A DNA stretch of 12,491 bases. It comes from an uncultured Nocardioides sp. (GTDB lineage: Bacteria > Actinomycetota > Actinomycetes > Propionibacteriales > Nocardioidaceae). Position numbers and translations under genes: made by a program. The notes under the pieces were generated by a model, which made no database searches, had not been told where the DNA came from, and worked only from the letters and a program-made list of their open reading frames with translations. The stretch is taken from the NCBI RefSeq assembly GCF_946885725.1, contig NZ_CAMPGZ010000125.1, positions 1 to 12,491 of the forward strand. The letters are read 5' to 3'. Below are positions 1 through 6,226 of this stretch, piece after piece (the first letter of the stretch is position 1; the number at the start of each line of letters is the position of its first letter).

Positions 1-512
1 AGGGATCCGTGTACCAACGAGCCGATGGCCGTTGGGCGGGCGTGCTCGACCTCGCCGTGCTGCGGCCCGGGGCGGTGCCGCCCCATGGCCTGGTCGTGCA
101 GGAGCTGCGGCGCGAGCCGCTGGTGGCCGTGCTGCCGTCGGACCACCCTTGTTCGTCCCTCGCTGAGGTGTCGGTCGCAGCGCTGGCGGGCTCGCCGTTC
201 GTGACCCATCCCTCCAGCAGCCGGTCGACGATGCAGCCGCTGGTGCTCGACGTGTGCCGGGCGGCCGGGTTCGAGCCCGACGTGGTGGAGGTCGGCGAGA
301 CCGGCACGCTCGTGGTGCTGGTCGCCGCAGGGCTGGGGGTCGCGCTCGTGCCCTCATCGGTGCGGGCCCTGCGGCTGGACGGGGTGGCTTACGTGCCGCT
401 CGCGCACACCGAGGTGCAGGTGCCGCTCGCGCTGGTCCATCGCCCCGACCCCGGCCCCGCCGTCGACCGGGTCGCGGCGATCGTCCGCGCCGCGACGGCC
501 GGCCCTCGGTGA
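1..512 (+). CDS. LysR-family transcriptional regulator, C-terminal effector domain (5'-incomplete)
   Basis: The open frame enters from the left edge and stops at TGA 510-512, giving about 170 visible residues. From LDLAVL (codons 42-59) onward it follows the LysR periplasmic-binding-like effector domain: an LVVQELRREPLVAVLPSDHP segment, a THPSSSRST loop where CatR/BenM/PcaQ-type regulators contact their effector, and the GLGVALVPSSV strand-helix near the end. There is no N-terminal winged helix-turn-helix in the window, so the gene is partial, or truncated if the odd first 13 codons are real gene content (see the separate entry). It is convergent with pcaL, 20 bases apart. A LysR protein beside aromatic catabolic genes is often their activator, but nothing visible links it to this operon, since its target promoter would lie upstream. 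The family is certain; the ligand is unknown. Confidence 0.8.
   Translation, partial: GSVYQRADGRWAGVLDLAVLRPGAVPPHGLVVQELRREPLVAVLPSDHPCSSLAEVSVAALAGSPFVTHPSSSRSTMQPLVLDVCRAAGFEPDVVEVGETGTLVVLVAAGLGVALVPSSVRALRLDGVAYVPLAHTEVQVPLALVHRPDPGPAVDRVAAIVRAATAGPR
3..41 (+). other. Segment resembling the N-terminus of a tyrosine recombinase, fused in frame to LysR
   Basis: The first in-frame codons read GSVYQRADGRWAG and continue into VLDL. Many actinobacterial phage-type integrases begin with an AP2-like arm-binding domain of the form GSxYxRxDGRWxGxxDL. A LysR effector domain normally has a helix of the type TAELLDALRAGRLDLAVL at this point, and only the last residues (AGVLDLAVL) fit that. Codons CAA, CGA, GAT and CGT cluster here, whereas the sequence downstream uses few A/T-ending codons. 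This may be a recombination junction, an integrase remnant, or chance similarity over a short stretch at the window edge. The resemblance is judged from memory of the family, not from a search. Confidence 0.3.
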
Positions 513-532
513 TCGATCTTCGACCGGCGGGC

Positions 533-1693
533 TCAGTCCTCCAGCACCTGCTGGGCGATCCGGAAGGCGGTGTTGGCGTCCGGCACGCCGCAGTAGATCG
601 CGGCCTGGAGCAGCACCTCCTTGATCTCCGCCACGCTCAACCCGTTGGTGCGCGCCGCGCGCAGGTGCATCGCGAGCTCCTCGTGGTGACCGCGCGCGAC
701 GAGCGCCGTCAGCACGGCCACCGAGCGGGAGCGCCGGTCGAGCCCGGGACGGGTCCAGATGCCGCCCCAGGCGTACTCGGTGATGAACTCCTGGAAGTCG
801 CGCGTCAGGTCGGTCGCAGCTGCGGTCGCCCGGTCGACGTGCGCGTCACCCAGCACCTCGCGGCGCACGACCATCCCAGCGGACCGGCGATCGGTTCCGG
901 GGTCGGTGACCTCGGGCCCGAGCGCGTGCGACCGGATGAGCGAGGCGACCCGCGCGTGCGACTCCGCCGGGGCCAGGTGCGCCGCGTCGGGCAGCACCTC
1001 GAGCCGCCCGTCCGGCACCCCGCGCGCGAGGTCGGCGAGCAGAGAGGGCGGCGTCGCCTCGTCGTACACCCCGGCGACGGCGAGCACCGGAACGCTGACC
1101 GACCCGAGCCGGTCGCGGACGTCGAAGTCGGCGAGGGCGCGGCACACCGCGGCATAGCCCTCGTCGTCCGCGTCCCGCAGCGAGTGCAGCAGGGCGGAGC
1201 CGCGGTCGGGCTCGCGATCCAGGAAGCCGGGCGCGAACCAGCGCTGTGCCGACGCGGAGACCAGCCCCGCCGTGCCGGAGCCGGCGAGCGACTCGATGCG
1301 CTGCTTCCACGACTCAGGGGTGCCGATGCGAGCGCCGGTGCACAGCAACGTCGCGCTGAGCAGACGGTCCGGGGCGTCGAGCGCGAGCTGCAGCCCCACC
1401 GCGCCGCCGACCGAGTCGCCGGCGTAGTGGAAGCGCGCTGGGTAGTCGCGCGCGACCTCGTCGACCACGCGCAGCACGTCGGTCGCGAGCGACGCCATCG
1501 TCACCGGGTCGTCGTCGAGCGGCAGCCGGTTGTGCCCGTGGCCGGGCAGGTCCCACGCGAGGACCTCGAAGTGCTCGGTCAGGTGCGCGGCGGCCGCGGA
1601 CCACAGGGCGGTCGCCGACGTGCCGAGCGAGGGCCCGAGGACGAGCAGGGGCAGTCCGGGTCGGCCGCCGAGGCGGGTGGCGGTGACGGTCAT
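533..1693 (-). CDS. pcaL: PcaL: fused 3-oxoadipate enol-lactonase / 4-carboxymuconolactone decarboxylase
   Basis: A 386-residue fusion catalysing two consecutive steps of the protocatechuate branch: decarboxylation of 4-carboxymuconolactone (C-terminal PcaC part) and hydrolysis of the resulting enol-lactone to 3-oxoadipate (N-terminal PcaD part). Residues 1 to about 255 form an alpha/beta hydrolase: oxyanion region near LGPSLGT, nucleophile elbow GDSVGG with Ser94, acid Asp211 in VYDEATPP, and His239 in DAAHLAP. After a linker, residues about 272-386 are a carboxymuconolactone decarboxylase domain (ITEYAWGGIWTRPGLD, then the RGHHEEL and AAIYCGVPDAN segments). The fusion is typical of actinobacteria; proteobacteria usually carry separate pcaD and pcaC. 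The ATG overlaps the pcaB stop (ATGA, 1690-1693), and GAGGAG lies five bases upstream (1699-1704), so translation is coupled. It is the last gene of the operon; no clear terminator follows. Confidence 0.96.
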   Translation of the reverse strand: MTVTATRLGGRPGLPLLVLGPSLGTSATALWSAAAAHLTEHFEVLAWDLPGHGHNRLPLDDDPVTMASLATDVLRVVDEVARDYPARFHYAGDSVGGAVGLQLALDAPDRLLSATLLCTGARIGTPESWKQRIESLAGSGTAGLVSASAQRWFAPGFLDREPDRGSALLHSLRDADDEGYAAVCRALADFDVRDRLGSVSVPVLAVAGVYDEATPPSLLADLARGVPDGRLEVLPDAAHLAPAESHARVASLIRSHALGPEVTDPGTDRRSAGMVVRREVLGDAHVDRATAAATDLTRDFQEFITEYAWGGIWTRPGLDRRSRSVAVLTALVARGHHEELAMHLRAARTNGLSVAEIKEVLLQAAIYCGVPDANTAFRIAQQVLED

Positions 1694-2874
1694 GAGTGCT
1701 CCTCGAAGGTGCGGCGGGCGCGGTCGAGCACCTCGTCGACGAGGTCGCCGGCGAGGCCGGTGGGGTCAGGTCCCGGGGCGCGGCCCGCGAGTTCGGCCAT
1801 CGAGCGCTGCTCGGCGAGGACGTCGTCCCGCACAGAGTCGAGCCGCGCGGCCATCGCGTCCGGGCGCACCTCCAACCCGTCGAGCAGCTCCCGGGTCTGG
1901 GAGGCCGCGACGACGGTACGGCGCAGGAGCGTCGCGAGCGTCGCCCACTCAACGTGCCAGCCACCGTCGGCCCGCTGGTCGACCTGGTCGGCGGACGCGG
2001 AGTGCAGGGTCGCTGCGAGCGCCGGGGCAGCGAGGGCGGCGCGGCGCACGAGCACCGGCAGCGTCGGATTGGCCTTGTGCGGCATCGTCGACGAGCCGCC
2101 GCCCGACCCGTCGCGCAGCTCCCCCACCTCGGGGCGGCCGAGCGCGAGCACGTCGCGCGCCACGTGTCCCCACGCGTCGGTGGCGGTCACCACGGCGTCC
2201 CCGACCCGGGTCAGCGGCGCGCGCGAGGTGTGCCAGGGCGGCACCAGGTCGAGACCGAGCGCTCGCGCGTGCTCCCGTCGTACGGCGTGCGCGGCCTCGC
2301 GCCCGACCAGCTCGACCAGCGCGCTGAGGGTCCCTGCCGCCCCGCCGAGCTGCGCCGGCCAGCGCAACCCGGCCAACGCGTCGGCGGCGTCGAGCACGCC
2401 CTGCAGCCACCCGGCCACGACCGCCCCGAACGTGGTGGGGACGGCCGGCTGGGTCAGCGTGCGCGCGATGCACGGGGTGTCGCGGTGCTCGGTCGCGAGA
2501 TCGACGAGCCGACGAACCTGGGCGGCGAGGTCGCCGCGGACGGCAACCACCGCGTCACGTGCGCACAGCACCAGGGCGGTGTCGAGCACGTCCTGGCTGG
2601 TGAGTCCGCGGTGCAGCCATAGCGAGGCCTCCTCCGGCGTGGCCGAGCGCAGGGCCGCGACCAGCGGGACGACCGGGTTGCCGGACGACTCGGCGTCGAC
2701 CGCCAGCCGAGCGACGTCCAGCTCGACCAGCGACAGGTCAGCAGGCGCCGCGACCCCGGCCGAGGCCAGCACGTCCAGCCACGACTGCTCGACGCGGACC
2801 ATCGCCTCGACCAGCGCGCGGTCGGACATGGCCGTCGGGGCGCGATGGTCGCCGGGCCACAGGAGGGAGCTCAC
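1690..2874 (-). CDS. pcaB: PcaB: 3-carboxy-cis,cis-muconate cycloisomerase
   Basis: A 394-residue member of the fumarase/aspartase superfamily that converts 3-carboxy-cis,cis-muconate, the product of PcaGH, to 4-carboxymuconolactone. Visible landmarks are SDRALVEAMVRVE (17-29), HRGLTSQDVLDTA (88-100), TLTQPAVPTTFG (139-150) and the superfamily signature SSTMPHKANP (261-270), whose serine loop carries the catalytic base in this family. The start is GTG at 2872-2874: the preceding LLWPGDHRAPTA matches the usual PcaB N-terminus, so the internal ATG at 2827-2829 would cut conserved sequence. GTG overlaps the pcaG TGA (GTGA) and has no Shine-Dalgarno sequence, implying re-initiation after pcaG. 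Bacterial PcaB proteins are often near 450 residues, so this one has a short C-terminal region; the catalytic core is complete. Cytosolic. Confidence 0.95.
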   Translation of the reverse strand: MSSLLWPGDHRAPTAMSDRALVEAMVRVEQSWLDVLASAGVAAPADLSLVELDVARLAVDAESSGNPVVPLVAALRSATPEEASLWLHRGLTSQDVLDTALVLCARDAVVAVRGDLAAQVRRLVDLATEHRDTPCIARTLTQPAVPTTFGAVVAGWLQGVLDAADALAGLRWPAQLGGAAGTLSALVELVGREAAHAVRREHARALGLDLVPPWHTSRAPLTRVGDAVVTATDAWGHVARDVLALGRPEVGELRDGSGGGSSTMPHKANPTLPVLVRRAALAAPALAATLHSASADQVDQRADGGWHVEWATLATLLRRTVVAASQTRELLDGLEVRPDAMAARLDSVRDDVLAEQRSMAELAGRAPGPDPTGLAGDLVDEVLDRARRTFEEHS

Positions 2875-3428
2875 CTGGCCGAGTGTCCCGGATAGGTGAG
2901 GAAGACGGTCTCATCCGCGCCCTGCAGGGCGATGTCGAACCGCAGCCCGTCCGCGTCGCGCTCGCACATGAGCGTCGAGGCCCGGTCGCCCGCACCACGA
3001 AGCACCGCGTCCGGCGACGCACCGTCGAGCGGGAGGTAGGCGCGGGTGAAGAGCCGGTCGAGCAGCCCGCGCGCGAAGACGGTGACGGCGAAGAACGGCA
3101 GCCCGCCGTCCACGGCTCCCGGCAGCAGCGTGGTGAACGTGTAGCGCCCGGTCCGGTCCGTCGACGCCCGCCCGAACCCGGTGAACGCGTGACCGTCGCG
3201 GCGCAGCGACCCGGTCCGCCGCGGCACGACGCCGTCGGGCCCGGCCTGCCAGATCTCGACCAGCGCGTCCGGGACCGGGTTGCCGGCGCCGTCGCGCACG
3301 GTGCCGTGCAGCAGCACCGCGCCGGGGGTGCCGGGCGCGACCAGGTCGCGGTCGCCGTCATACGGCAGGGCGTAGTGGAAGAACGGACCGACGGTCTGGC
3401 CGGCGGTCGGACGACGTGCGCCGGCCAT
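2871..3428 (-). CDS. pcaG: PcaG: protocatechuate 3,4-dioxygenase, alpha subunit
   Basis: This 185-residue intradiol dioxygenase subunit pairs with PcaH to form protocatechuate 3,4-dioxygenase, which opens the ring of protocatechuate between its two hydroxyls. It shows the alpha-subunit N-terminus TAGQTVGPFFHYAL (8-21), the intradiol core LVEIWQAGPDG (56-66), TGFGRASTDRTGRYTFTTLLPG (83-104) and PFFAVTVFARGLLDRLFTRAYL (111-132). As in other alpha subunits, the Tyr/His iron ligands of the beta subunit are absent: the beta RPAHIHFS region is PFFAVTVF here. Start ATG 3426-3428 shares one base with the pcaH stop (TGATG) and follows GAGGAGG (3436-3442) at seven-base spacing. The same reading frame stays open far upstream through pcaH, but that extension is low-complexity antisense-like translation and not part of the protein. 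Its stop overlaps the GTG of pcaB. Confidence 0.96.
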   Translation of the reverse strand: MAGARRPTAGQTVGPFFHYALPYDGDRDLVAPGTPGAVLLHGTVRDGAGNPVPDALVEIWQAGPDGVVPRRTGSLRRDGHAFTGFGRASTDRTGRYTFTTLLPGAVDGGLPFFAVTVFARGLLDRLFTRAYLPLDGASPDAVLRGAGDRASTLMCERDADGLRFDIALQGADETVFLTYPGHSAR

Positions 3429-4207
3429 CAGGCGTCCTCCTCGAGGGGTGTGCGGTGCGACCCGGTCAGCACGATGTCCCAGCAGTAGCCGAGGCTCCAC
3501 TCGTGCTGTGAGGCGTCGTGGTCGTAGGTCGCGACCAGGCGCTCGCGGGCCTTGGGGTCGCGGACCGACTGGAGGATCGGGTCGAGGGCGAAGAGCGGGT
3601 CGCCGGGGAAGTACATCTGCGTGACGAGCCGCTGCGTGAACTCGTGCCCGAACAGCGAGAAGTGGATGTGCGCGGGCCGCCACGCGTTGTGGTGGTTGCG
3701 CCACGGGTAGGGCCCCGGCTTGATCGTGGTGAAGCGGTAGCCGCCGTCGTCGTCGGTGAGGCAGCGCCCGACACCGGTGAACGCCGGGTCGATGGGCGCG
3801 GGGTGCTGGTCGCGCTTGTGGACGTAGCGCCCGCCCGCGTTGGCCTGCCAGATCTCGACCAGCTGGCCGCGCACCGGCCGGCCGTCGCCGTCGAGGATCC
3901 GGCCTGAGACCGTCATCCGCTCGCCGATCGGCTCGCCGGCGTGCTGGATCGTGAGGTCGGCCTCGAGCGGGTCGACGTCGTTCTCGCCGAAGCACGGCGC
4001 CCACAGCTCGACGCCCTCCGGGTCGGCGTGCTGCAGGTCCTTGGTGGGGTGGCGCAGCAGCGTGGAGCGGTAGGGCGGGTAGTCCAGGCGCGGCCCGGTC
4101 TCCTCCACTCCGTCGCGCTCGTACGCCGTCGCGAGCTCGGCGATCTCGTCGCTGAGCGCCGACTGGGGCTCGAGGTCCGGTCCAGGTGATGTCACAGGTG
4201 CGGCCAT
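3428..4207 (-). CDS. pcaH: PcaH: protocatechuate 3,4-dioxygenase, beta subunit
   Basis: A 259-residue beta subunit carrying the non-haem Fe(III) site of protocatechuate 3,4-dioxygenase. The four iron ligands of the family are all visible: Tyr128 in GGRYVHKRDQ, Tyr167 in KPGPYPWR, and His180 and His182 in RPAHIHFS. Other landmarks are YPPYRSTLLRHP (43-54), the intradiol signature VRGQLVEIWQANAGGRY (112-128) and FTQRLVTQMYFPGDPL (190-205). Start ATG 4205-4207 is preceded by GGAGGG (4217-4222) at nine-base spacing. It overlaps the pobA 3' end by 16 bases. An alternative GTG at 4193-4195 would give a four-base GTGA overlap with pobA, but its distance to the Shine-Dalgarno is too long. The 1-base overlap with pcaG suits 1:1 subunit synthesis. 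Confidence 0.97.
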   Translation of the reverse strand: MAAPVTSPGPDLEPQSALSDEIAELATAYERDGVEETGPRLDYPPYRSTLLRHPTKDLQHADPEGVELWAPCFGENDVDPLEADLTIQHAGEPIGERMTVSGRILDGDGRPVRGQLVEIWQANAGGRYVHKRDQHPAPIDPAFTGVGRCLTDDDGGYRFTTIKPGPYPWRNHHNAWRPAHIHFSLFGHEFTQRLVTQMYFPGDPLFALDPILQSVRDPKARERLVATYDHDASQHEWSLGYCWDIVLTGSHRTPLEEDA

Positions 4208-5397
4208 CCGGTGTATCCCTCCGCAAGGTAGGTCGCCCCGGCCTCGGACGAGGCCACGGTGGAGAGCTCGCCCAGCTGGCGCAGCTCGTCGAACTCGGTG
4301 CTGCCGCCCGGGGCGTTGAGCGCCCGGTGGAGCATCGTCGTCATCCAGTAGGAGAAGTGCTGCGCGCGCCACACCCGTCCGGACGCGCGTTCCGCGTAGT
4401 CCCCGAGGGCGCCCTCGTCGTTCTTCAGGAGGTACGCCGACAGGGACTCGGCGAGCACGCGCGCGTCGGCGAGGGCGAGATTGAGCCCCTTCGCGCCGGT
4501 CGGCGGGACCGTGTGGGCGGCGTCGCCGGCGAGCACCAGCCGGCCGTGCCACATCGGCGCCTGGACGAAGCTGCGGAAGGGCAGGACGGTCCGCTCGATG
4601 ACCGGGCCCTCCTTGAGCGAGTAGCCGTCGGGGCCGGCCAGGCGGGCCTGCAGCTCCGACCAGATCCGGTCGTCGGACCAGGCGGCGGCGTCCTCGCCGG
4701 GGTCGCACTGGAAGTACATCCGCTGCACCGACTCGGTGCGCTGGCTGATGAGCGCGAAGCCGCGGTCGGAGCGGCAGTAGATCAGCTCGTCGGAGCTCTT
4801 CGGGGCCTCGCAGAGGATGCCGAACCAGGCGTAGGGGTAGTCGCGCGTGTAGCGGCGATGGCCCGCGACCAGGTCGCGGCAGATGCTGCGCGAGCCGTCG
4901 GCCCCCACCACGACGTCCGCGACGACCTCGTGGGCGCCACCGTCCGCGTCGCGGTAGGTCACGCGGGGGCGGTCCTCGACGTCGTGCACGGCGACGTCGG
5001 TGACGGCGTACCTCACGTCGCCGCCGTCGCGGGTGCGGGCGCGGTGCAGGTCGACGAAGACCTCGGTCTGCGGGTAGAGCCAGACCGACTCCCCGACCAG
5101 CTCCTCGAAGTCGATGTGGTGGCTCTCGCCGCCGAAGCGCAGGTGGATGCCGCGGTGCTTGTCGCCCTGGGTGAGCACGCGCTCCTCGGCGCCGTCGGCG
5201 TAGACGCCGGTGTTGGTGAGCATCCGGACGCTCCCGGGCTCGAGGATCCCGGCGCGGTGGGTGGTCTCGATCTGGTGCACGCTGCGGTGGTCGACGACCA
5301 CCGACTCGACGCCGGCGCGGTGCAGCAGGTGGCTGACCATGAGCCCCGCGGGACCCCCGCCGACGACGGCGACCTGGGTGCGGGTGCTCGTTTCCAT
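4192..5397 (-). CDS. pobA: PobA: 4-hydroxybenzoate 3-monooxygenase
   Basis: A 401-residue class A flavoprotein monooxygenase that hydroxylates 4-hydroxybenzoate to protocatechuate with FAD, O2 and a reduced nicotinamide. Motifs: FAD-binding GGGPAG (13-18), DG motif GADGSRS (165-171), and GD motif GDAAHTVPPTGAKGLNLA (291-308). By ungapped reading against Pseudomonas fluorescens PHBH, substrate-site residues are kept: Tyr207, Ser218, Arg220, Tyr228, Pro299 and Tyr395 (Pf Tyr201, Ser212, Arg214, Tyr222, Pro293, Tyr385). The NADPH helix differs: Pf Tyr38 and Arg42 are Gln42 and Thr46. The start is taken at ATG 5395-5397, since METSTRTQVAVVGGGPAG matches the family. A 17-codon in-frame extension to 5448 would enter the operator of the neighbouring regulator. 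No Shine-Dalgarno is visible, so the mRNA may be leaderless. First gene of the pobA-pcaHGBL operon. Confidence 0.96.
   Translation of the reverse strand: METSTRTQVAVVGGGPAGLMVSHLLHRAGVESVVVDHRSVHQIETTHRAGILEPGSVRMLTNTGVYADGAEERVLTQGDKHRGIHLRFGGESHHIDFEELVGESVWLYPQTEVFVDLHRARTRDGGDVRYAVTDVAVHDVEDRPRVTYRDADGGAHEVVADVVVGADGSRSICRDLVAGHRRYTRDYPYAWFGILCEAPKSSDELIYCRSDRGFALISQRTESVQRMYFQCDPGEDAAAWSDDRIWSELQARLAGPDGYSLKEGPVIERTVLPFRSFVQAPMWHGRLVLAGDAAHTVPPTGAKGLNLALADARVLAESLSAYLLKNDEGALGDYAERASGRVWRAQHFSYWMTTMLHRALNAPGGSTEFDELRQLGELSTVASSEAGATYLAEGYTGWPHL
4217..4222 (-). promoter_or_regulatory. Ribosome binding site of pcaH
   Basis: GGAGGG on the minus strand lies nine bases before the ATG at 4205-4207, inside the 3' end of pobA. 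It decides between that ATG and the in-frame GTG four codons later (4193-4195), which would be 21 bases away. Confidence 0.7.
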
Positions 5398-5467
5398 GCG
5401 CGGCACGCTAGGCAGCCGCGTCGGCACCAGTCGACACCCGCCTTTCACTCAGTGGAAGATGGGGCCC
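5398..5467. promoter_or_regulatory. Divergent promoter region of pobA and the IclR-type regulator, with candidate operator 5443-5457
   Basis: The 70 bases between the two starts must hold both promoters. The clearest element is TTTCACTCAGTGGAA at 5443-5457: two 7-base arms around one base, with one mismatched pair. It ends ten bases before the chosen ATG of the IclR gene. Imperfect palindromes of about 15 bp are common IclR-family sites, so it is a natural autoregulatory and pobA-control operator, but this is inference. The GGAAG at 5454-5458 within it also serves as a plausible Shine-Dalgarno sequence for that gene. No convincing -35/-10 pair is visible in either direction. Confidence 0.5.
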
Positions 5468-6223
5468 ATGGCAGGCGGATCCATTCCGGGCGCGTCGCTG
5501 GTCGACCGCACCCTCGACGTGCTCTACGCCTTCGACGAGGACCACCCCCGGCTGCGGCTCGTCGACCTCGCCGAGCGCAGCGGCCTGCCCGTCCCCACGA
5601 CGCTGCGGATCGTGCGCCGACTCGTGGCGCGCGGCGCCCTCGCCGCTCGCGAGGACCAGACGTACGTCGTCGGCCGGCGGGTCTGGGACACCGGTCTCCT
5701 CGCCCCCGTGCAGACCGGGCTGCGGGAGGTCGCCTCGCCGTTCCTCCACGACCTGCAGGCGGCCACCCGGGCGACGGTCCACCTCGCGCAGCGCGACGGC
5801 GACCAGGTGCTCTACGTCGACCGGCTGTCCGGGCTCACGTCGGTCCCGGTCGTCAGCCGCGTCGGGTCGCGGCTGCCCCTGCACACGACGGGGGTCGGCA
5901 AGGTGCTGCTCGCCCACGCCCCTGCCGAGGTGCAGGCACGTGTGCTGGGGCACCTGACACGCGTGACGCCGTACTCGATCACCTCGCCGGGATTGCTGCA
6001 GGAGCAGCTCGAGGCGGTGCGGCGCGACGGCGTCGCGACCACGCGCGAGGAGATGTCGCTCGGCGCCTGCTCGGTCGCGGTGCCTGTGCTCGGTCCCGAC
6101 GACGAGGTCGCCGCCGCGCTCGGGATCGTGGTGCCGGCGCTGCGGCATCGCGCAAGGCTCGCCAGCGCGCTCACCGTCGCCGCGCACGGCATCGCGCGGG
6201 AGCTGCGCCGGCCGACACATTGA
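5468..6223 (+). CDS. IclR-family transcriptional regulator (PobR/PcaR-like)
   Basis: A 251-residue IclR-type regulator. Residues about 10-68 form the winged helix-turn-helix (LVDRTLDVLYAF, LVDLAERSGLPVPTTLRIVRRLVARGAL), and about 75-245 the effector domain, with the family segment LPLHTTGVGKVLLA (136-149) and the SLGACSVAVPVLGPDDEVAAALGI ligand-pocket region (197-220). It is divergent from pobA across 70 bases, so control of the pobA-pca operon in response to 4-hydroxybenzoate, protocatechuate or 3-oxoadipate is likely. IclR proteins do this in Acinetobacter (PobR, PcaU), Pseudomonas (PcaR) and actinobacteria. ATG 5468-5470 is preferred, with GGAAG nine bases upstream; an ATG three codons earlier (5459) has that element too close. 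The stop is three bases from the end of the convergent LysR gene. The name pobR or pcaR cannot be chosen from sequence alone. Confidence 0.9.
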   Translation: MAGGSIPGASLVDRTLDVLYAFDEDHPRLRLVDLAERSGLPVPTTLRIVRRLVARGALAAREDQTYVVGRRVWDTGLLAPVQTGLREVASPFLHDLQAATRATVHLAQRDGDQVLYVDRLSGLTSVPVVSRVGSRLPLHTTGVGKVLLAHAPAEVQARVLGHLTRVTPYSITSPGLLQEQLEAVRRDGVATTREEMSLGACSVAVPVLGPDDEVAAALGIVVPALRHRARLASALTVAAHGIARELRRPTH

Positions 6224-6226
6224 TCG

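Noticed and set aside
3..8. GGATCC at the left edge as a cloning junction
   Set aside because: The same hexamer occurs elsewhere in the window within coding sequence, so it has no special meaning.
505..540. A terminator between the LysR fragment and pcaL
   Set aside because: Only 20 bases separate the stops, and the GC-rich bits (GCCGG, CCGGC) do not form a convincing stem.
254..2899. A very long plus-strand open frame opposite pcaL and pcaB
   Set aside because: Its translation is Arg/Ala/Ser-rich without any family motif, and the minus strand codes for well-conserved enzymes. It is a by-product of the high GC content.
5398..5448. N-terminal extension of PobA by 17 codons
   Set aside because: MKGGCRLVPTRLPSVPR precedes the conserved FAD-binding start, is unlike the family, and would place the start within the candidate IclR operator.
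5459..5467. Earlier ATG (5459) for the IclR-type regulator
   Set aside because: The only Shine-Dalgarno-like element (GGAAG, 5454-5458) directly abuts it; the ATG at 5468 has normal spacing. The difference is three residues and remains open.
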